Notes under the pieces: model-generated
Databases searched by the model: none
What the model was told of the DNA's origin: nothing
What the model saw: the letters and a program-made list of their open reading frames with translations, nothing else
DNA from: Montifringilla adamsi
Taxonomy: Eukaryota > Chordata > Aves > Passeriformes > Passeridae
NCBI GenBank assembly: GCA_017590115.1
Contig: JAGGNK010008559.1
Coordinates: 6,689,888 to 6,753,887, forward strand
Direction: 5' to 3'
DNA length: 64,000 bases
Made by a program: the position numbers and the translations under genes
In this document: piece after piece, positions 1 through 14,000 of the stretch
Position numbering within the stretch: the stretch's first letter is position 1
How the letters are laid out: each line of letters starts with the position of its first letter

Positions 1-450
1 TGCTACAAGCAAAACATGGCTTTAATAAACAACACATTTGCTCCAATTCTTAGAGTGCATTTTATAAGAAAAGATTGCAATTACAAAAAAAAAATTATAA
101 ATATGTATATATAAAATGAACTATTTCACCTTAATCAATTTTTCATGAAAATATTTACACTGGGGATGTACTGGCAACAGTGAGACCAGTGTGGGCCATT
201 GACATGATGTGGGTGAGGATTTCTGTGTCACTGCCTTGTTTTTAAACTGTAAGGAAAGCAAAACAGTGACAAGCCATACGTTCATTCATGCATTTTCCTC
301 TTTCCGTTTATTCAGCCCTTTTGCCAGAAAAATAACGAAGTGTCCAGCAGATGACATAGTTGTACATAAATAAATATTTATTCAAATCCTCTGCTTGCAG
401 TCACTACCCACTAACAAAATACCAGAATCAGCTGGACTTCTTGAAAGCAG
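1..450 (-). other. AU-rich, 3'UTR-like stretch at window edge (tentative)
   Basis: Read on the minus strand, this stretch is AT-rich and has overlapping ATTTA motifs (plus positions about 365-385). It ends with an ATTAAA hexamer close to position 20, the layout of an AU-rich 3' UTR ending at a polyadenylation site near base 1. No coding exon on the minus strand was found upstream (higher coordinates) to supply a gene. AT-rich DNA also produces these motifs by chance. Intergenic AT-rich sequence is the likelier alternative. Confidence 0.15.
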
Positions 451-574
451 AATGCATCCAGAAATTTTGCTTAGGTTATGCAAAATAATGCTCATTAACT
501 GCAGCTTTGAAAGTCTCATGTGGTTGTAAATGTTTGTGTGTGAGTACCTGTGTGTTTGTTGATGTAATGTGATA

Positions 575-765
575 ATCTTGGTGTGTGTATATTTATGTAT
601 AAAATATATAATATGTATTATATATAATATATATTATGTATTCTATATAATTATATAATATATTAATTATAATTACATATTCTAGTTATTGTATCTATAT
701 TACACTACTATACAATATATATGAAACGTAATTATTTTATATATATATAAAAATATTATATCTTG
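575..765. repeat. AT-rich low-complexity tract
   Basis: About 190 bases made almost only of A and T, with short alternating TA runs such as tatatata and repeated atatat/ataatat words. It is bounded on the left by a short GT-rich stretch (about 540-590). It looks like a decayed TA microsatellite. No gene is visible in it. Confidence 0.85.
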
Positions 766-769
766 GACT

Positions 770-3700
770 TTTCACATCCGTTTCACTTTCCTTCCTGTTA
801 TTCTCAGGTGCATATTACTGACAAGATTTGCCCTAAGCACACATGAGGTTTTCTGTTGTAGATATCAGTTTTATAGGACTGATGCACATACTTTTTTTTT
901 TCCCTAATCAGAGTTTGAAGAAGTTCAGACACATGTGTCTGGCCCAAGAAAAAACTGTATTAATAGGGACAATCTTCTCACCTTTACAAATTATTTCCTA
1001 TGATTCAAGTGACAATGAAAATAAGGAAAAAAATCCAGCTATTTGTTGCTATTTGTTAAAGCAAGTCCAAAACCCAAGCCCTGTAGCTAACAAGGCGTAC
1101 AACAGGTGAGACAATCCATGTCTCTCCACACATTTCTACAGAGGTTTAAGAGTTAGTTTTCCTTAGGAGATAAATGGGAGCTTCTTCTGCACCTAACAGA
1201 AGCAGCAGCCCCAAATCTCAATTTTTTTTTTTTTTTTTTAATTTCTATCCTACTTTCACAGCACAGGCACCATTAACTTATGGTGGGCATTCCAGCCCTG
1301 CTGGATAGCCACAGAGACTTGGCTGGTCCAACTCATTTGCTTTCAAAATTTTTCTTCCTTGTGAACAGACTCCTAGAAATCTGGACACAGTATTCTTGCA
1401 GATAATTCCTGTCTTTTCCCCTTTATTACTAGTTGTCTCTTTCAGGACCTTTCAGCCTCAAATATCAGCTTTCCATTTGCAATTCATGATACTAGCTGGA
1501 AATTTCACAGGACAAAAGCAGATCCTACGGATTGGCTTAGTTCCACTATCCTTATTTTAGATTCTTGTGAATTAAGGAAAACCACAGCAGGTTGGAATTT
1601 TGTTTTGCTTTTAAATCTAAAGATACTGTTTGTTTTGGCTTAAAGGTAATTGTGAGAAATACCAATATATTTAAAGGGAACACATTTAAATGCTTTCTGA
1701 GGACAGCAAGTGAACCTTAGCAGTGAAATCCTGCTGCATGTGAGGTTCTAAAATTGCCATGTACAAATGCTTTACTGGGATGTAAGAGTGTCCAAATGTG
1801 GGTAGTCCAGGATGATATCCAGTCAAAAAATGGCTAATGTACAAGAAAAAAGTTATTCTCAAAATTTAAAGGAATCAGTTTATACTCACACCCAAAGTTT
1901 CTAGTGACATCACACACCAGGAAACAATGAAATCTAATAAAGTTGTTCTGTTCAACAGAAGTCTTAAAATATGTTCAGAAAGACTTCACTTCACCTCTGC
2001 TGCCTGACTTCAGCCTTAAAATATTAAATCTGACAGTTGGCCACTTCTCTTTTACTTCCTTTTCTACCACAGAGCAGCACCTTGGTTTTGTCTTCTCAGC
2101 CTGCATCAGCCATACCAACACTCTGAAATGCTCCATATAGCGCATCCCCTGTATTCACTGGAAAATACTAGAATTCCTGATGTAGTTTTTCAATAAAATA
2201 ATGAAATTAGATCCTAGTGAGCTAGGGACACTGGACATTTGATTTCAGAGCTTCACGTTGCCATGGCTGCAGGCAGTATAATTTGATAGTTCTCGGAATA
2301 TGTGTAACTCAGGAGTTACTCAGAAACATAAACTGCAATTCCTGGAGGTAAAGTGAAATATCCATTAGTTGCATATATCCATATTTGTCTACTCTAAAAG
2401 AATATACATTACAGACAGATACCCCAGATACCTGACATATGGTTTACTTTTGGGGAATCAGTGCTGTGTAAGTATTAAAAAAATTGTTCCATTCTCAGCT
2501 TTATGTAAAGGCTGAGTCTATTATTTGCCTTTAAATTCATTAGTTTGAATTGTGTTTTTATTAATGTTAAAAGTCAGGGAAAAGAACAAAATAGGCTAAG
2601 GCTAAACTCCATAATGCCTTGTTGTACCACTTGGAAAAATTTGCTTGTCTGTACTTTAAGCTCCCTGTGACAGTCTGTCTTTCCAGTGGTTTCAGACTGT
2701 GTACAAGACAATAGAAACAATGTGGAAATATAACAAATTCTTAGTGATATTAACAGTGCCAGGGGATGCAGTTCCAGTCCATGGAATTGCAAAGTGTGTC
2801 CAGATGCTGCAAGGATGCATATCTTGTAAATGCTTATAATGATAAACAGATAATAAAGGTTGAATTAAACAAGTCAATGGTTTTGGCCTTGCTGACTGCA
2901 AGTTCTGGAGTGTACATGAAATAAACCATCTCCACAATTAGCACTGGTTGGCTCTCTACCAGCTCCAAGGACATTCAGGATATTGACTCTCCCTTCTGGA
3001 AATGGTCCCTCTGAGGCTGCTTTCCAAAGCATTGACAGTCAGGTTGGAGCAAGTTTTAATGTGTAGTGCCCAAACCTTATATGATTTGACAATTTCATCT
3101 TTGGTGGGTGGCAGTTCAGCCCTTTTTTTCAAAATGTAGGGGAGAGACGGGTTTGTTTGAATGGTTTTGTCAGAAAATAATTGCAGAAGGATAGTCAGTT
3201 CCAACACAAACCCCAGAGACAGCTCTACTAGGTACCTAACAGGAGAGATAGACCATCCTCCTAATTTATCATCAATGTGTTTACTTATTGCATGGTGTCC
3301 CATATCTCAGGCACTGCTTAGACCGGCCTCTAAGATATCAACCCTGGAGAAAACTTTTAAACTCTATTCGATTACAATTCATTTATAAAAACTAGTTTAA
3401 GGAAAGAAATGTAAGGTAATGGCACAGTAGGGATTATCTTGGCTGCGCCAAAGGATTTCCTGTTTCTTAACTCTCCATATTTTGAATTTCTTCTGTAAGA
3501 AAATTTGTCTGTTACTCTGAAACTACAGAGAACAGTATTTCCTCTGAGGTTGTCAGTACCTGCATAATGTTATGATGACCATCAGTGTTTTGTGAGCATG
3601 TAATGCACTTGATCATAAACTTTATTGACGTTCCTAATGAGGTCCAAAGATCCTGTGATGGAAGGTGTGATTACATTTCAAGGTATTAGTAATAGTCACT

Positions 3701-6700
3701 TGGCAGTATTCCTAATTTTCCTGGTATCTTTGAATTCCAGCAAATGAAGCTCTATTTGAAATTAAATTCTGATACGGAAATGTGTCTTCCTACTAAGGCT
3801 GGGCATTGATGGGTAGGAATCTGTTACCATAAAGGGACCTAGAAGGCAGTTGAATGAAACCTTAGACAAAAAGGAAGGGGTTTTTTGGTGCTAAATGACT
3901 AAAACTAAGGCACTTTGCCAAGGCATGCGTGTATCATAACCCACTACTTATTTGGGTGAAGAAATGCCCCAGCATTTCCACTTCCAGCACACTGACAGCT
4001 CAGCCCTGAGCCATCAATTATCCACACGAACGTGCCCAGGACTGGTGCTGCCCCATGCACAGTAAAGCCTGCTGCCCACAGAGACCCAGTTTTGGATCTG
4101 GATGCTGCTTTCTCCCAGAATTATGTATTTGGATGTGTGTAGCACAAAAAACTGCATGGCAATGACTGCATGGTTCATAAATTGGCACCGATGCCTGCTC
4201 TTTTTCCTAAGTCAAGTGTAAAGTCTTAGGACCCTATTGATGAAAAATCCATATGATCTGGCTGGATCACAGAAAAAGGAGGGCCCCAAATTATGAGCAG
4301 GGTCTGCTCTAAAAGCCATGTGCTCATGTAAAAATGTGATGGAATATGGGCACGGAAAGTTCCGTGTGGATTTCACTAGATGCACAGGGATTCCTGGTAT
4401 GCACATAAATTTATGTGTTGTACTTAGAGACATGATGCAAAGGGCCAGGAGGCTGTAAATATGTTTCCTTGCCGCATAAAGTAGGGTGATAAACAGTGAC
4501 ATGTCGAAAGCCCTGAAAAAAAAAAAGGCTGGGGTGAAGCATGATATCTAACAAGCCTCACTTTTCTCTGCCCTGCCTATATGTTTTTATTTCTACAGCG
4601 TGAAACCAGTAACTCTTGTTTGACATAGCAACTGTGCTCCCTGAACAACCTGGGAAGCTGTTAATGGCTGTACCTATTTGACATAAGCTGCAGGAGTAGT
4701 CAGCACCTGTTATTTGTGGAAAAGACAGTGAAACAATCCTAAAATATAGGACAACAAAAGCATACTAGGAGTATGTTATAGTTCTCAGAGAAAATAGTTG
4801 TTTTCAAATTATTGCATTGAGTTTAAATACTCACTTTTATTTCTTTTTACTGTTGTAATCAAAGTGTTCAGGAAAAGATAAACCTGAAGAATTTTCCATC
4901 AGAAAATATCTATGTATTATTATTGTTATTATTAATTTCCATTCTTAGCTAATTTATGCAAAGCAGACTATTTTCTATTCTCTACTCTTTTTGCAATATG
5001 TTTAATTTCCCGTAGATTAAAAATCCTTTATTGGACTACAATAATGTTTATTAAGTTTTGTGAGGTTTTGCTGTATTTTTTTAAATGAAAATGCAGGCTG
5101 CATTCATGCTGCTCAAGTTGTACTTGTAGGTTAACTGCCTTAGCTCCCTTTTTCTCACAGCTGCTTGTGTCCAAAGACTTTGCTCACCATTAATCCCAAG
5201 TGTGATGGGCTTTGTAAAAGTGGCTTTGCAGATGCCTTGAGAGCACTCTCTGGGAAGATTTGGCTTCTGTAAGGCTGCCTTCAGGCAAGTTCTTCCTCCT
5301 TAGGAAGTTCATCATCCTGTCAGGAAAGGCATGGAGAGGAGTGAGGCCGGGTCCTTTGGCAATTCTGGATTAAAGCTTTAATCTTTGGACTACTTGAATG
5401 TGCCCTAATTTGTGCCATACCAAAGCTCCTAAATTATGTCTAAAGCAGCTCTATCCTCTTAGGTTCTCTTTGGTTTTAATGTTTCTCATTAAAAATGATG
5501 AAACATGAACCACTGTTACTGAATACTCATCTTTCTCAGCAACAGAAAACCTCAGCTCTTCTGGACATGAAATGCTCAAAGTGATGGCAGGTTTTGGTTT
5601 TTTCCAGCATGAGCAGGGCATGGCTGACTCAAGCAAGGACATCCAGGATCTACACGGATCTCCATCATTGCTAATGCTGCTTAGATTTTACATGTGAGTA
5701 TGAGGACAAATTTCAGAGGCAGAGCTTCACATTATGTCATGGCAGCTCTGCAGCCAAATGCTGCTGGTAAAAATCAGTTTAATGCTATGGAATAACTTGT
5801 GTCCAAGTATAAAGGCCTTCAACAATGGAAAATGGTAAAAAAGCACCTTTGCTCAGATTTTGCTTCCATATTCCATATTCTTCCAACAGCGTGTGTGAAG
5901 GAAAAATCTTGGCAGCTGAGAAATATTGGGCAGTAGAAACAGTTGTCATAGGAATTGACTTCCATATATATAGAGTTCATTAAATGGCCTATTAATTGCT
6001 GGTGCCAGTATAACAGAGGCAAGAGAGTGAAAAACGGTCAGACTGTATGAAAGGGCAATCAAAGACAAGGAAAATAAATAAATATCTCCAAAGCATCACA
6101 AAATGTTCAGAAAAAGTAAGTTTCCAGGGGAGGAGAAGGTTTCAATAAAATTATGACTTTAGCTCTGGAAAATAACTCAGTTAAAGCACAAGTGGTTGTC
6201 ATAAAAATTGTGTATATTGCACTGTTGTCTGTTTCAAAATAGGAATAATACCTTCTAAGCATCTCAAATGTCAGGTTTTATTTAATAAACTTGGGTAAGA
6301 AATACACTGTATAACCACATGACGTTTGTGGAATGTTACTATACCTGTGAAAAATGCTGTAAATATAAGGGTCTTTGTGTGTGTGTTTCTCTGTGAGAAA
6401 CCCACTCCATCCTCTGAGAAAGCTTATTGTTGAAAAGACAAGATAGGTTACAGCAGAATGACACAAAGCCCAGCTCTGCAAGATGTCACAGAGCATTCTG
6501 TCTTGCTATCACAAGCACTGCAAATTCCCTGAAAGAGTCACTTAAGCACTTTGCAGGAGATAAGTGTTCCTTACATCCTTCACGTTTTTAGAAAGGAGAA
6601 ATGAGCGTGTATTTCCATGGACAAATGGCTCAGACAACATAGCTAATGGTGTTTGGGATTTGTGTGGGATAGCAGGATAGATGAGTTCCCTTCATAGAAA

Positions 6701-7100
6701 AGCTAGGAAAAATGTAAAATTGGTGAAGGGCTCATCTTGTATAGGAGATAAGAGTGAGCAGTTGATGACGTTTGGGTTGTCTACTAAACGCAGCTGCAGG
6801 CAGGCTGGAAAACTGCTGCTTTTTCATGTGCACTGAAGAACACACATATGCACATTTTTGCCTCAGTTACTAGGTAGGTGTTAACAAAACAGCTGAACTG
6901 TGTATGGAGTTGGTTTTGGTCTATTTTTAGCTCTCCCTAGCACAAGGTCTGCACATTCTGTTCTGCACGCTGCCGACGCTTCAGCCACGGCTCTCAGTAC
7001 AACTCACACTTCTGAAGGCTGCTCCAACATTGTGCCATTGTTGCCAGGAGGTCCTAAGTGGGAAACAAAACCAAACCAAACCAATAAATCAACTGTGATA
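770..7100. other. No gene recognised; unique AT-rich DNA
   Basis: Stops are frequent in all frames. The longest open frame is 115 codons on the minus strand (2956-3303); it has no domain I recognise and overlaps an unrelated plus-strand frame. A T18 run lies at 1222-1239. No mobile element or RNA gene is recognised. Conserved non-coding blocks cannot be excluded without alignments. Confidence 0.6.
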
Positions 7101-7101
7101 A

Positions 7102-7127
7102 AACAACAACAACAACAACAACAACAA
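7102..7127 (+). repeat. (AAC)n microsatellite
   Basis: A run of perfect AAC trinucleotides, about eight units, followed by aaacaagc. In one plus-strand frame it would read as a glutamine run, but the frame around it has no other coding character. Confidence 0.95.
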
Positions 7128-7258
7128 AACAAGCAAAAGTGCTCTGCTCTCTCCATCTTGCAAAATAAAATCCTTCAGGCATGATTTATTAGTAAAGCCA
7201 ACTATGGACAGTTAATAATGCACATCTGGATCTAATGAACAAATGCACAGCCAAAATA

Positions 7259-7260
<2 letters not shown>

Positions 7261-7290
<30 letters not shown>
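7261..7290. repeat. T30 homopolymer
   Basis: Thirty consecutive T residues, preceded by ccaaaatacc and followed by acccagg. No target-site duplication or recognisable retroelement body adjoins it. It is best called a mononucleotide microsatellite. Confidence 0.95.
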
Positions 7291-7294
<4 letters not shown>

Positions 7295-10200
7295 AGGTTT
7301 TAAGTGACGTAATTCATCTGTGCTTTAACAAAAGCTTTTATTTCCACATGAAGAGGTGGGCAGCCATTCAATCAGACGTGACTGAGATTGTTTCAGTCAG
7401 TTCAAATGCCCAATATTTTCATATTACCTTGAAGAAAAAATAGAGAAGGACATATGTGTGCTATTTGGACCTAAGAAAGTGCAAGATGACTACCTAAAAG
7501 ATGTCTAATATATATAAATTTATGTACAAATATTCTATTATACACAGAGAAAGTAATACCTTTGCATTAACATGAAACATCACAACAAATTAGGATCATA
7601 AATAATAGAAAGTGCATGTGGAACAAAAAGTCTGGGAAATTCTTTACTCATCTCTGTAGCCTTCTGGGCAGAAAAGCTCATTTTGAAAGCAGATGCCCCT
7701 GTCTACTGCAAGAGAATTGAAGTTTTGCAGTGGGTGTTCAGTGCTTTCAGCTGCCAGTGAGGGTTTTTAGCAATGCCTGTAATCCTGAAATGCCCAGATT
7801 GTGATCCATGAGCAAGTGTAGAAATGGGTGGACACATTCTTGAGGAAAAAGCTCAGTAAGACTTTCTCTCAAGCCTGTGTACAATATCTCAGGAGCCCTA
7901 AGTGATGCAAGCCAATAGAACTACTGGCATGTTCAAAGAAAAACATAACATGTGTGATTGCCTCTAGAACTGGAGTTCATAATTTTAATTCTGTTTAACA
8001 GTGGTTTAACTCTTAGTGTCATGCAGCTATCAGGCTGCTTTTCTTTTACTCCTGTTTTCTTATATTGGAAGCAGGTCTTGATCCTTTTAAAGGAGCTTTT
8101 GATTTAGTTTAACTCACTGCTAACTTTAACTAAGCAGCAGAGCAGAAAAACAAGCACCCTTGTGGAGTTTTTCCAATTAATTTGGGATTTGCAGTTAAGT
8201 ACAGGTGTCACAATTTAACATATGAATAATTCATAAACCATCAAACGGCACTATTTCAGTGGAGGAGTTTCTTAAAAAAAAACAAACAAAAAAGAGTCAA
8301 ACATATGCCAAACATTTACAGGATTGTTAGCAGCAAGTGGCTGAAGGAAAGCTGAAAAAACTGTAAATAAAGCAACTTAGCTGATGGGTTGTTTAAATTC
8401 TCAAATAGCAGCTGATGACTTCTTCCTCTTCAGGAGGAGTTTCCTGATTTGGTTACATCTTTGCATTCATTTTTGTTTCTGAAAAACCTTTACAACAGAA
8501 GAGCAATGATCTCTGAAGGAGATGGACTGAATAAGTATTTTTTTTTCTTGTTCTGGAACTTAAACTGACATATTTTTCCATGCAAGTCTGCTAGAGCTTG
8601 CAACTGTACAGGAAAAATAAGACATATTTGTGTTGGTAATTGGCATGACTTTTCTTGCATGTTATTAATTTTCTGCAAAGATTAAATCTTTAGGTTAAGA
8701 AAAGCTAGTTAGAAGTCCTTTCATCATTTTAGTTGAGCTTCCACACATTGTGAAGTGACCAGATATGGTGACAATTGAAATTAAGAGAAGTGGCAATATA
8801 ATGAGATATTTGTACCCATCTGCATAAAAAGATGAATGGGTTAAATACTGACCTCACTGTCTTTATTCTGTCTAAACCTTCCCCAGAGGTGACACACAAG
8901 ACCAAGAATGATTCAGTGGTCTGATAAAGGGAATTCTGCATGCCTCCAGCCAGTCTTCCTTTGTGAGCCAGTAATTAAAATGGATTGCATTTGGGCACTA
9001 TATTTAGTTTTGCCCATAATTTATTATCTGATCTTGGCTAGCACCCCAAATCTATTTTTTTGTTAGCACACAGTTTTTATGGTATATTGAAAAAGCCTGC
9101 AATCTAGCTTTCCCTGCCACCCAAAATGAAACTAAACCTATGAGTAGTAATTAAGAGGAGCTACTACCTCTCAGATGACTGTGGCTGGAGAAGCCTTCCT
9201 TGTTTCTAGATTGATATTATACAGAATTTCCTTAGGTTGTATTTTATTTCCTTTATCACGTAGCCCAATAGCTGAGATGTGACTATCTCAGGTATATGAA
9301 ATATCAGATCCACATCTTATTTGAAGCACATGAATGTGCTCAAATGCTGCAATAGGTAGGATGTGGTAACTGCTTCTAGCCACTGCTCAGGCATCTGGTG
9401 ATCATAAAATCATCCAGTGCTCTCATGGAAGTTCATTTATAATTAATCCCTAAAATTATGTAACATGATTTATATTACTCTTTATTATTTATATTATATA
9501 AGTATATTACTCTTTAATTAATAATGAGAAAGAAATAAAATAAATTATTTTATAGATGAATGGACTCTTCTTTTTTTCTCCTTTTATTTTTTTTTTTTAA
9601 AAACATTTTGCATCATTTTCATTTTTGATTGCTTGAAGGACAAAATTAAGCATGGCAAGTATTTTAGTGGGGGCTCAGCTATGGCATATCTGGAGATGTA
9701 ATGAAGCACTGAAGTATTCTTTCCCCTGGGAGGTGAGGGTGGCTGTTACAATACCTCACTTCTCTCATGCTTGACAGTTGAACGCCTATTTTAAATAATG
9801 TCAGGAAGTCCAGAGCTTTCCTACATTCTCCTTTCCTTTCAGTGTGCCGGATGCCCTGGCACCAGAGAGCCTTTGAAACCTTCTCCTGTTTCTTCCACAC
9901 CTGATGGTGATTGTTTGACTGGAGATTTATAGCTGGCCTGAAACTCCAGGCTTCCAAAGAGCTGGAGTTACAGAAGCTTGCAGCGATGCTGGATTCCCTG
10001 GAGAGGTGGTGCTATCGTCATCTGATGGCTGCCAAGCAGTAAAATGAGATGGTAATTTCTGCATTCCAGTGGTTGAGAGCTCCTACCACCAAAACCACCA
10101 ACAAGACTCAAAGAAAAAGCTGTTTAGAGATCTTATCTGCTGGACATGTTTTGTGTGTGTTTGGGCTCTAAGCACATCAGTGGCATTGCTGGCATCAATG

Positions 10201-10421
10201 GAATATCTCCTCTGATAGCTTATCACAGGTATAAGAACTTCCAGGGTGGAGATTCAGTTACTTATCTCTGTGAGGAAGCAACCAAGAAACCATGATCAGG
10301 CAAGAAAAGTGACTTCCACACCTGCTGTCATCCCATGAGAAGAACTAGTAAAGCCAATAGGCTCATGGGGGCATTTCTAAAACATGTTTGTGGCCTGAGT
10401 AGTGTTTCCTTCCACAGAACG
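7291..10421. other. No gene recognised; unique DNA
   Basis: Unique AT-rich sequence. A 14-base direct repeat (tatattactcttta) occurs at 9471-9484 and 9503-9516 in an especially AT-rich stretch (9,430-9,550). An open frame of 92 codons on the minus strand (9679-9957) has no recognisable domain and no supporting context. Nothing else is assignable. Confidence 0.6.
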
Positions 10422-10845
10422 TCAGAATCACAGAGTAGCTGAGGTTGTCTAGTGCAGTCTCTTGCTCAAGCAGAGCTGGCTAGAGCAGATTGCTGATGAC
10501 CTTGTCCACCTAGGTTTTAAATATCTCCAAGGATGGAGACCCTACCAACTCACTGGAAAATCTGTGCCACTGTTTGATCACCCTCACAGCAGGACAGATT
10601 TTTCTTATGTTCAGAAGGAACCTTCTGTGTTTCAGTTTTTGTCCATTGCCTCTTGGCCTGTCACTGTGCACCAGAGAGAAGATTCTGGGTCTGTCTTCTT
10701 TGCTCCATTAAGTATTGATCAGATCCCTTGAGCCTTCTCTCCTCCAAGCTGATCAGTTCCAGCTCTCCCAGCCTCTCATGGGAAAGATGCTCCAGCCCCT
10801 TCAACATCCCTGTCCTTTGGAGGCTGTGGTTCTTCCAGCACTATG
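10422..10845 (-). mobile_element. CR1 LINE fragment, 3' end, 5'-truncated
   Basis: This is the longest CR1 copy in the window. On the plus strand it begins cagaatcacagag, the reverse complement of the CR1 3' terminal octamer repeat, so the element lies on the minus strand. The reverse complement of the CR1 3' region then follows: ccttgtccacctaggtttt, atctccaaggatggagac, a block around gatcaccctcacagcagg, and tccagccccttcaacatc near 10,793. CR1 copies are usually truncated at the 5' end, as here. An 89-codon plus-strand frame (10462-10731) is antisense CR1, not a gene. The left boundary is firm; the right boundary is approximate because similarity fades after about 10,840. Confidence 0.9.
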
Positions 10846-10951
10846 AAGGTCTTAAATCACACATAAAACTCTAAACCACCCCCTTTTCTGCCCTCTTGTT
10901 GCCTCCTAATTCACTCTTCTTAACCAACAAGCAGCATGGGAGAGACAAGAC

Positions 10952-10952
<1 letters not shown>

Positions 10953-10995
<43 letters not shown>
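10953..10995 (+). repeat. A43 homopolymer
   Basis: An uninterrupted run of 43 A residues, about 110 bases beyond the CR1 fragment. CR1 does not end in poly(A), so the run does not belong to that element. No AATAAA lies within 40 bases upstream and no flanking duplication is obvious, so a processed retrocopy is not supported. Confidence 0.95.
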
Positions 10996-11000
<5 letters not shown>

Positions 11001-14000
11001 CTCTTTATAGGAATGACTTTTTATCTGACACTCAGAAACAGAACGTTTTGTTCCTGCTTGCTCCTTCAGAACCACGACACATTTAAAGCGACACTGCAAA
11101 ATTCCAAAACAAGTGTTCCTGCCAATGTAAATAAAAGGAGAGATAAAGTTGGAGATGATTGATGGCTGTGGGAAGGAGAAGCTACTAGAGATACCTGAAA
11201 GGAGAGCCATCAAGCTTTATTAACCAAGACATAAAAATATCTCGTCAGGGATAAAGCTCCCTGATGTAATTACAGTGAAAAAGAAAAATTTATTCCAGAG
11301 ATGAAATTAGTTCAACATCTAAACAATATTTTCAGACTGTGAAATACTCCCAGTAGTAATTCTTCCTCTCATTAGCCTTTTGCTCGTTATTCTTTCTATT
11401 GCTATCATCATCAGTGTCCCTGTTCAGTGGTAAACCTGTACTGATAGTAATTCTCAGACAAGCAAGAAAATGATTTATGTGAAAAAAGGGGAGAATTAGG
11501 AAAATCCTTTGGCAGCAAATGTCTTTTTTTTCCCTTAAAAACAGAAAAAAAGGAGAACAGTGGAATTACACTGTCAAACAACCAGCCCAAATCTGAGCAA
11601 AAATGGAGTATAATTTATTTTGTGAAATGTTAGTAAGTAGTAAGCTAGGGAAAAAAGAGATTAGGAATGTCTTAGACAATATTAAATTATGTTATTAGGT
11701 CTTGAATGATCTCCTTGAAATTGTGAGGAACAGTACATATGCAGTGCTGTTTAGCTTTTGGGTGCCTTACATCCTGGAAAAATAGAATGTTCTAGCATAG
11801 CCCTATACATAAAAGCTTTGTTGTTTATTTTTTTTTTCATGAAGACACCCAACCCAAACCTTAAAAATTATTCTCACTTTAAATCTTTTTGCAGTTTAGC
11901 ACATTGTACTGAGAGGAATGTTTTTACTGCTATTTTATGAGTCCCTAAAAGAGTTTTATAAGACAATTTTGAACTTAAGCATCTTCAATAAAGTATAAAA
12001 TAATGACTTTGTAGGATCAAAACTCTATAAATAATAGCTACTTATACAATGGCTGTGAGCAGGTCTAACGTATCAATCATGAACATAGACAGGCCAGTCA
12101 GTAAAAGAGGGAGCCCTTTACTTTTTCATGCTCAAAAATTGTAAATGTTGCTTTTTCATAGCTTTTGACTCTTGATTTCTCTCTTCACTCCTCTTTAAGG
12201 GGATAGCAGCTGCTTTATTAATTGCTCTTAGAAGAACAGAGTAGGGCTGTCATAATGACTCACTCAAAGATCTATTGAAACAAAAATTTGTGACTAATAT
12301 ATCCAATTATTTGCTCAGCTATAGCCATGACAGTTCCAACTTCTCGTGTTACTTAAAATTTATGACTTTAATAGTGCTACAGATTAAATTTAAATATTCA
12401 TTTTAATACCAGTTCTATCTATTCTATCAAAAAATGTCATTAGATCACAGCAGTGGAGAATTAAAAAGCAAATATATTTGTAAGGAAGTCCTATATAATT
12501 CCTTTAAAATTTTTAAAAATTTAAAAAGAAATGTAAAAAATATTTTAAAAATTAACCAAGCAACAAATTACTTCTTTTGTCTTCTTCTGGTGACCTTCAT
12601 ATAGAATGTAAGAAGTTGCTGAATGTCTATGGTAAGATTCTGAAGAATGATTCAAAAACATCCTAGAAAAAAAAAAAATATTCGCCATTATAACTATTTG
12701 CACATTTTACAAGGATATCTATGAAACTCTAAAGACTTTTTCTCCATTACATTCTACAGAAACTTCTTGATAATGGATATTTGATTTGATACTTATTTCT
12801 ACATGTATTTATAGGTGTTTATTCATACACATATTTGTGTGTTTATGTGTATTTATGCATTGCCTTGTGGATTTACACTGGAACGTGTTTGTTTTAAGAG
12901 ATTATATACTTATAGAGTAGTCATGAAAGCCTTATCATGGACTCACCATCTGTTCAGTGCAACTGACTTCCAAGAGAAAGCAGAGGGTAGCAGCACGGAA
13001 AATTTCTTTATTGCAAAGAAATATTGCATTTCTTTAATCATATGAGCAGTATTCCTTTGTTTAGAGCTTTAGTGTAGTACACAATGTAAAGGATTAGTTG
13101 AGTATAGAAGCTATTACTGAGCTACAAGATAAAATAGCTGGTTTTCTCATTTTTTCCTCTGTAGACAATTGCACTTTTTCTTATTATTTACTCGAAGAGG
13201 TACACTGTCCTCTGGCATCCTGACATGCTAGAGACTTCCTTCAAGCATGTGGAGCCTTGCTTCTACATTTCATCTCTCTGCTGCATGAAAAAAAGAGTAA
13301 TTTTTCATTCCAAGGAGAGCTTTTCCTTGGAGAAGGAAGCTTTCTCTCTTGCTCATCTGAGCAGATAGAAAACTCATGATGCAAGAGATTTGTATGATAA
13401 ACAGTATTCGGAATGAAAAATTTAATGAGCACAGATATTATCAGAGTTGTTCTTTAGCCCCAAGTGAAGATTAATGACATGTGTTTTGCATCTCATGATA
13501 CACTTTTCGAGAACTCCTAATTAATGGAAAATACTTCCATTCTCAGAAATGCGCAGTCCTTGCAGTTGAGTAAGGTTTTGCGTAAAACTGACGAGACTTG
13601 AATAATTATTTCTTGGCTGTCACTTTGTAGTTATTTAGATGACCTCAGCTGGTTACTTCATGCATTCAGTACTTATTGTTTCGAAGATTTTCCTATCTTC
13701 AGGCAGCCTTCCATATCTAAGGACATCTTAAAAACGAGGTGAAAAGCAAGAAACATAAGTAAACAGCCATGTTTTGCTGTCAATATCTAATAACCCTACT
13801 TTTATTGGATGTTGAGCTCAAAACAGCCTGTAATACTCTATTTGCTAAGTAAGCCCAAGATCATCAAATGGTCCTCTCAGTCATGCATTCCTTTAGGAAC
13901 AGTTTGCTTTTGTTCACTGTTGGGTTGTTTTCCCCTTACAACCAGAGTCATGTTTTTTTAGATCATATCTATTTTCTGAATAAGCACAACATTACCAAGT

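Noticed and set aside
2956..3303. 115-codon minus-strand frame upstream of the 3'UTR-like edge
   Set aside because: No recognised domain, overlaps an unrelated 75-codon plus frame, and its length is within chance expectation for 64 kb.
10462..10731. 89-codon plus-strand frame
   Set aside because: It lies entirely within a minus-strand CR1 3' fragment, so it is antisense retroelement sequence.
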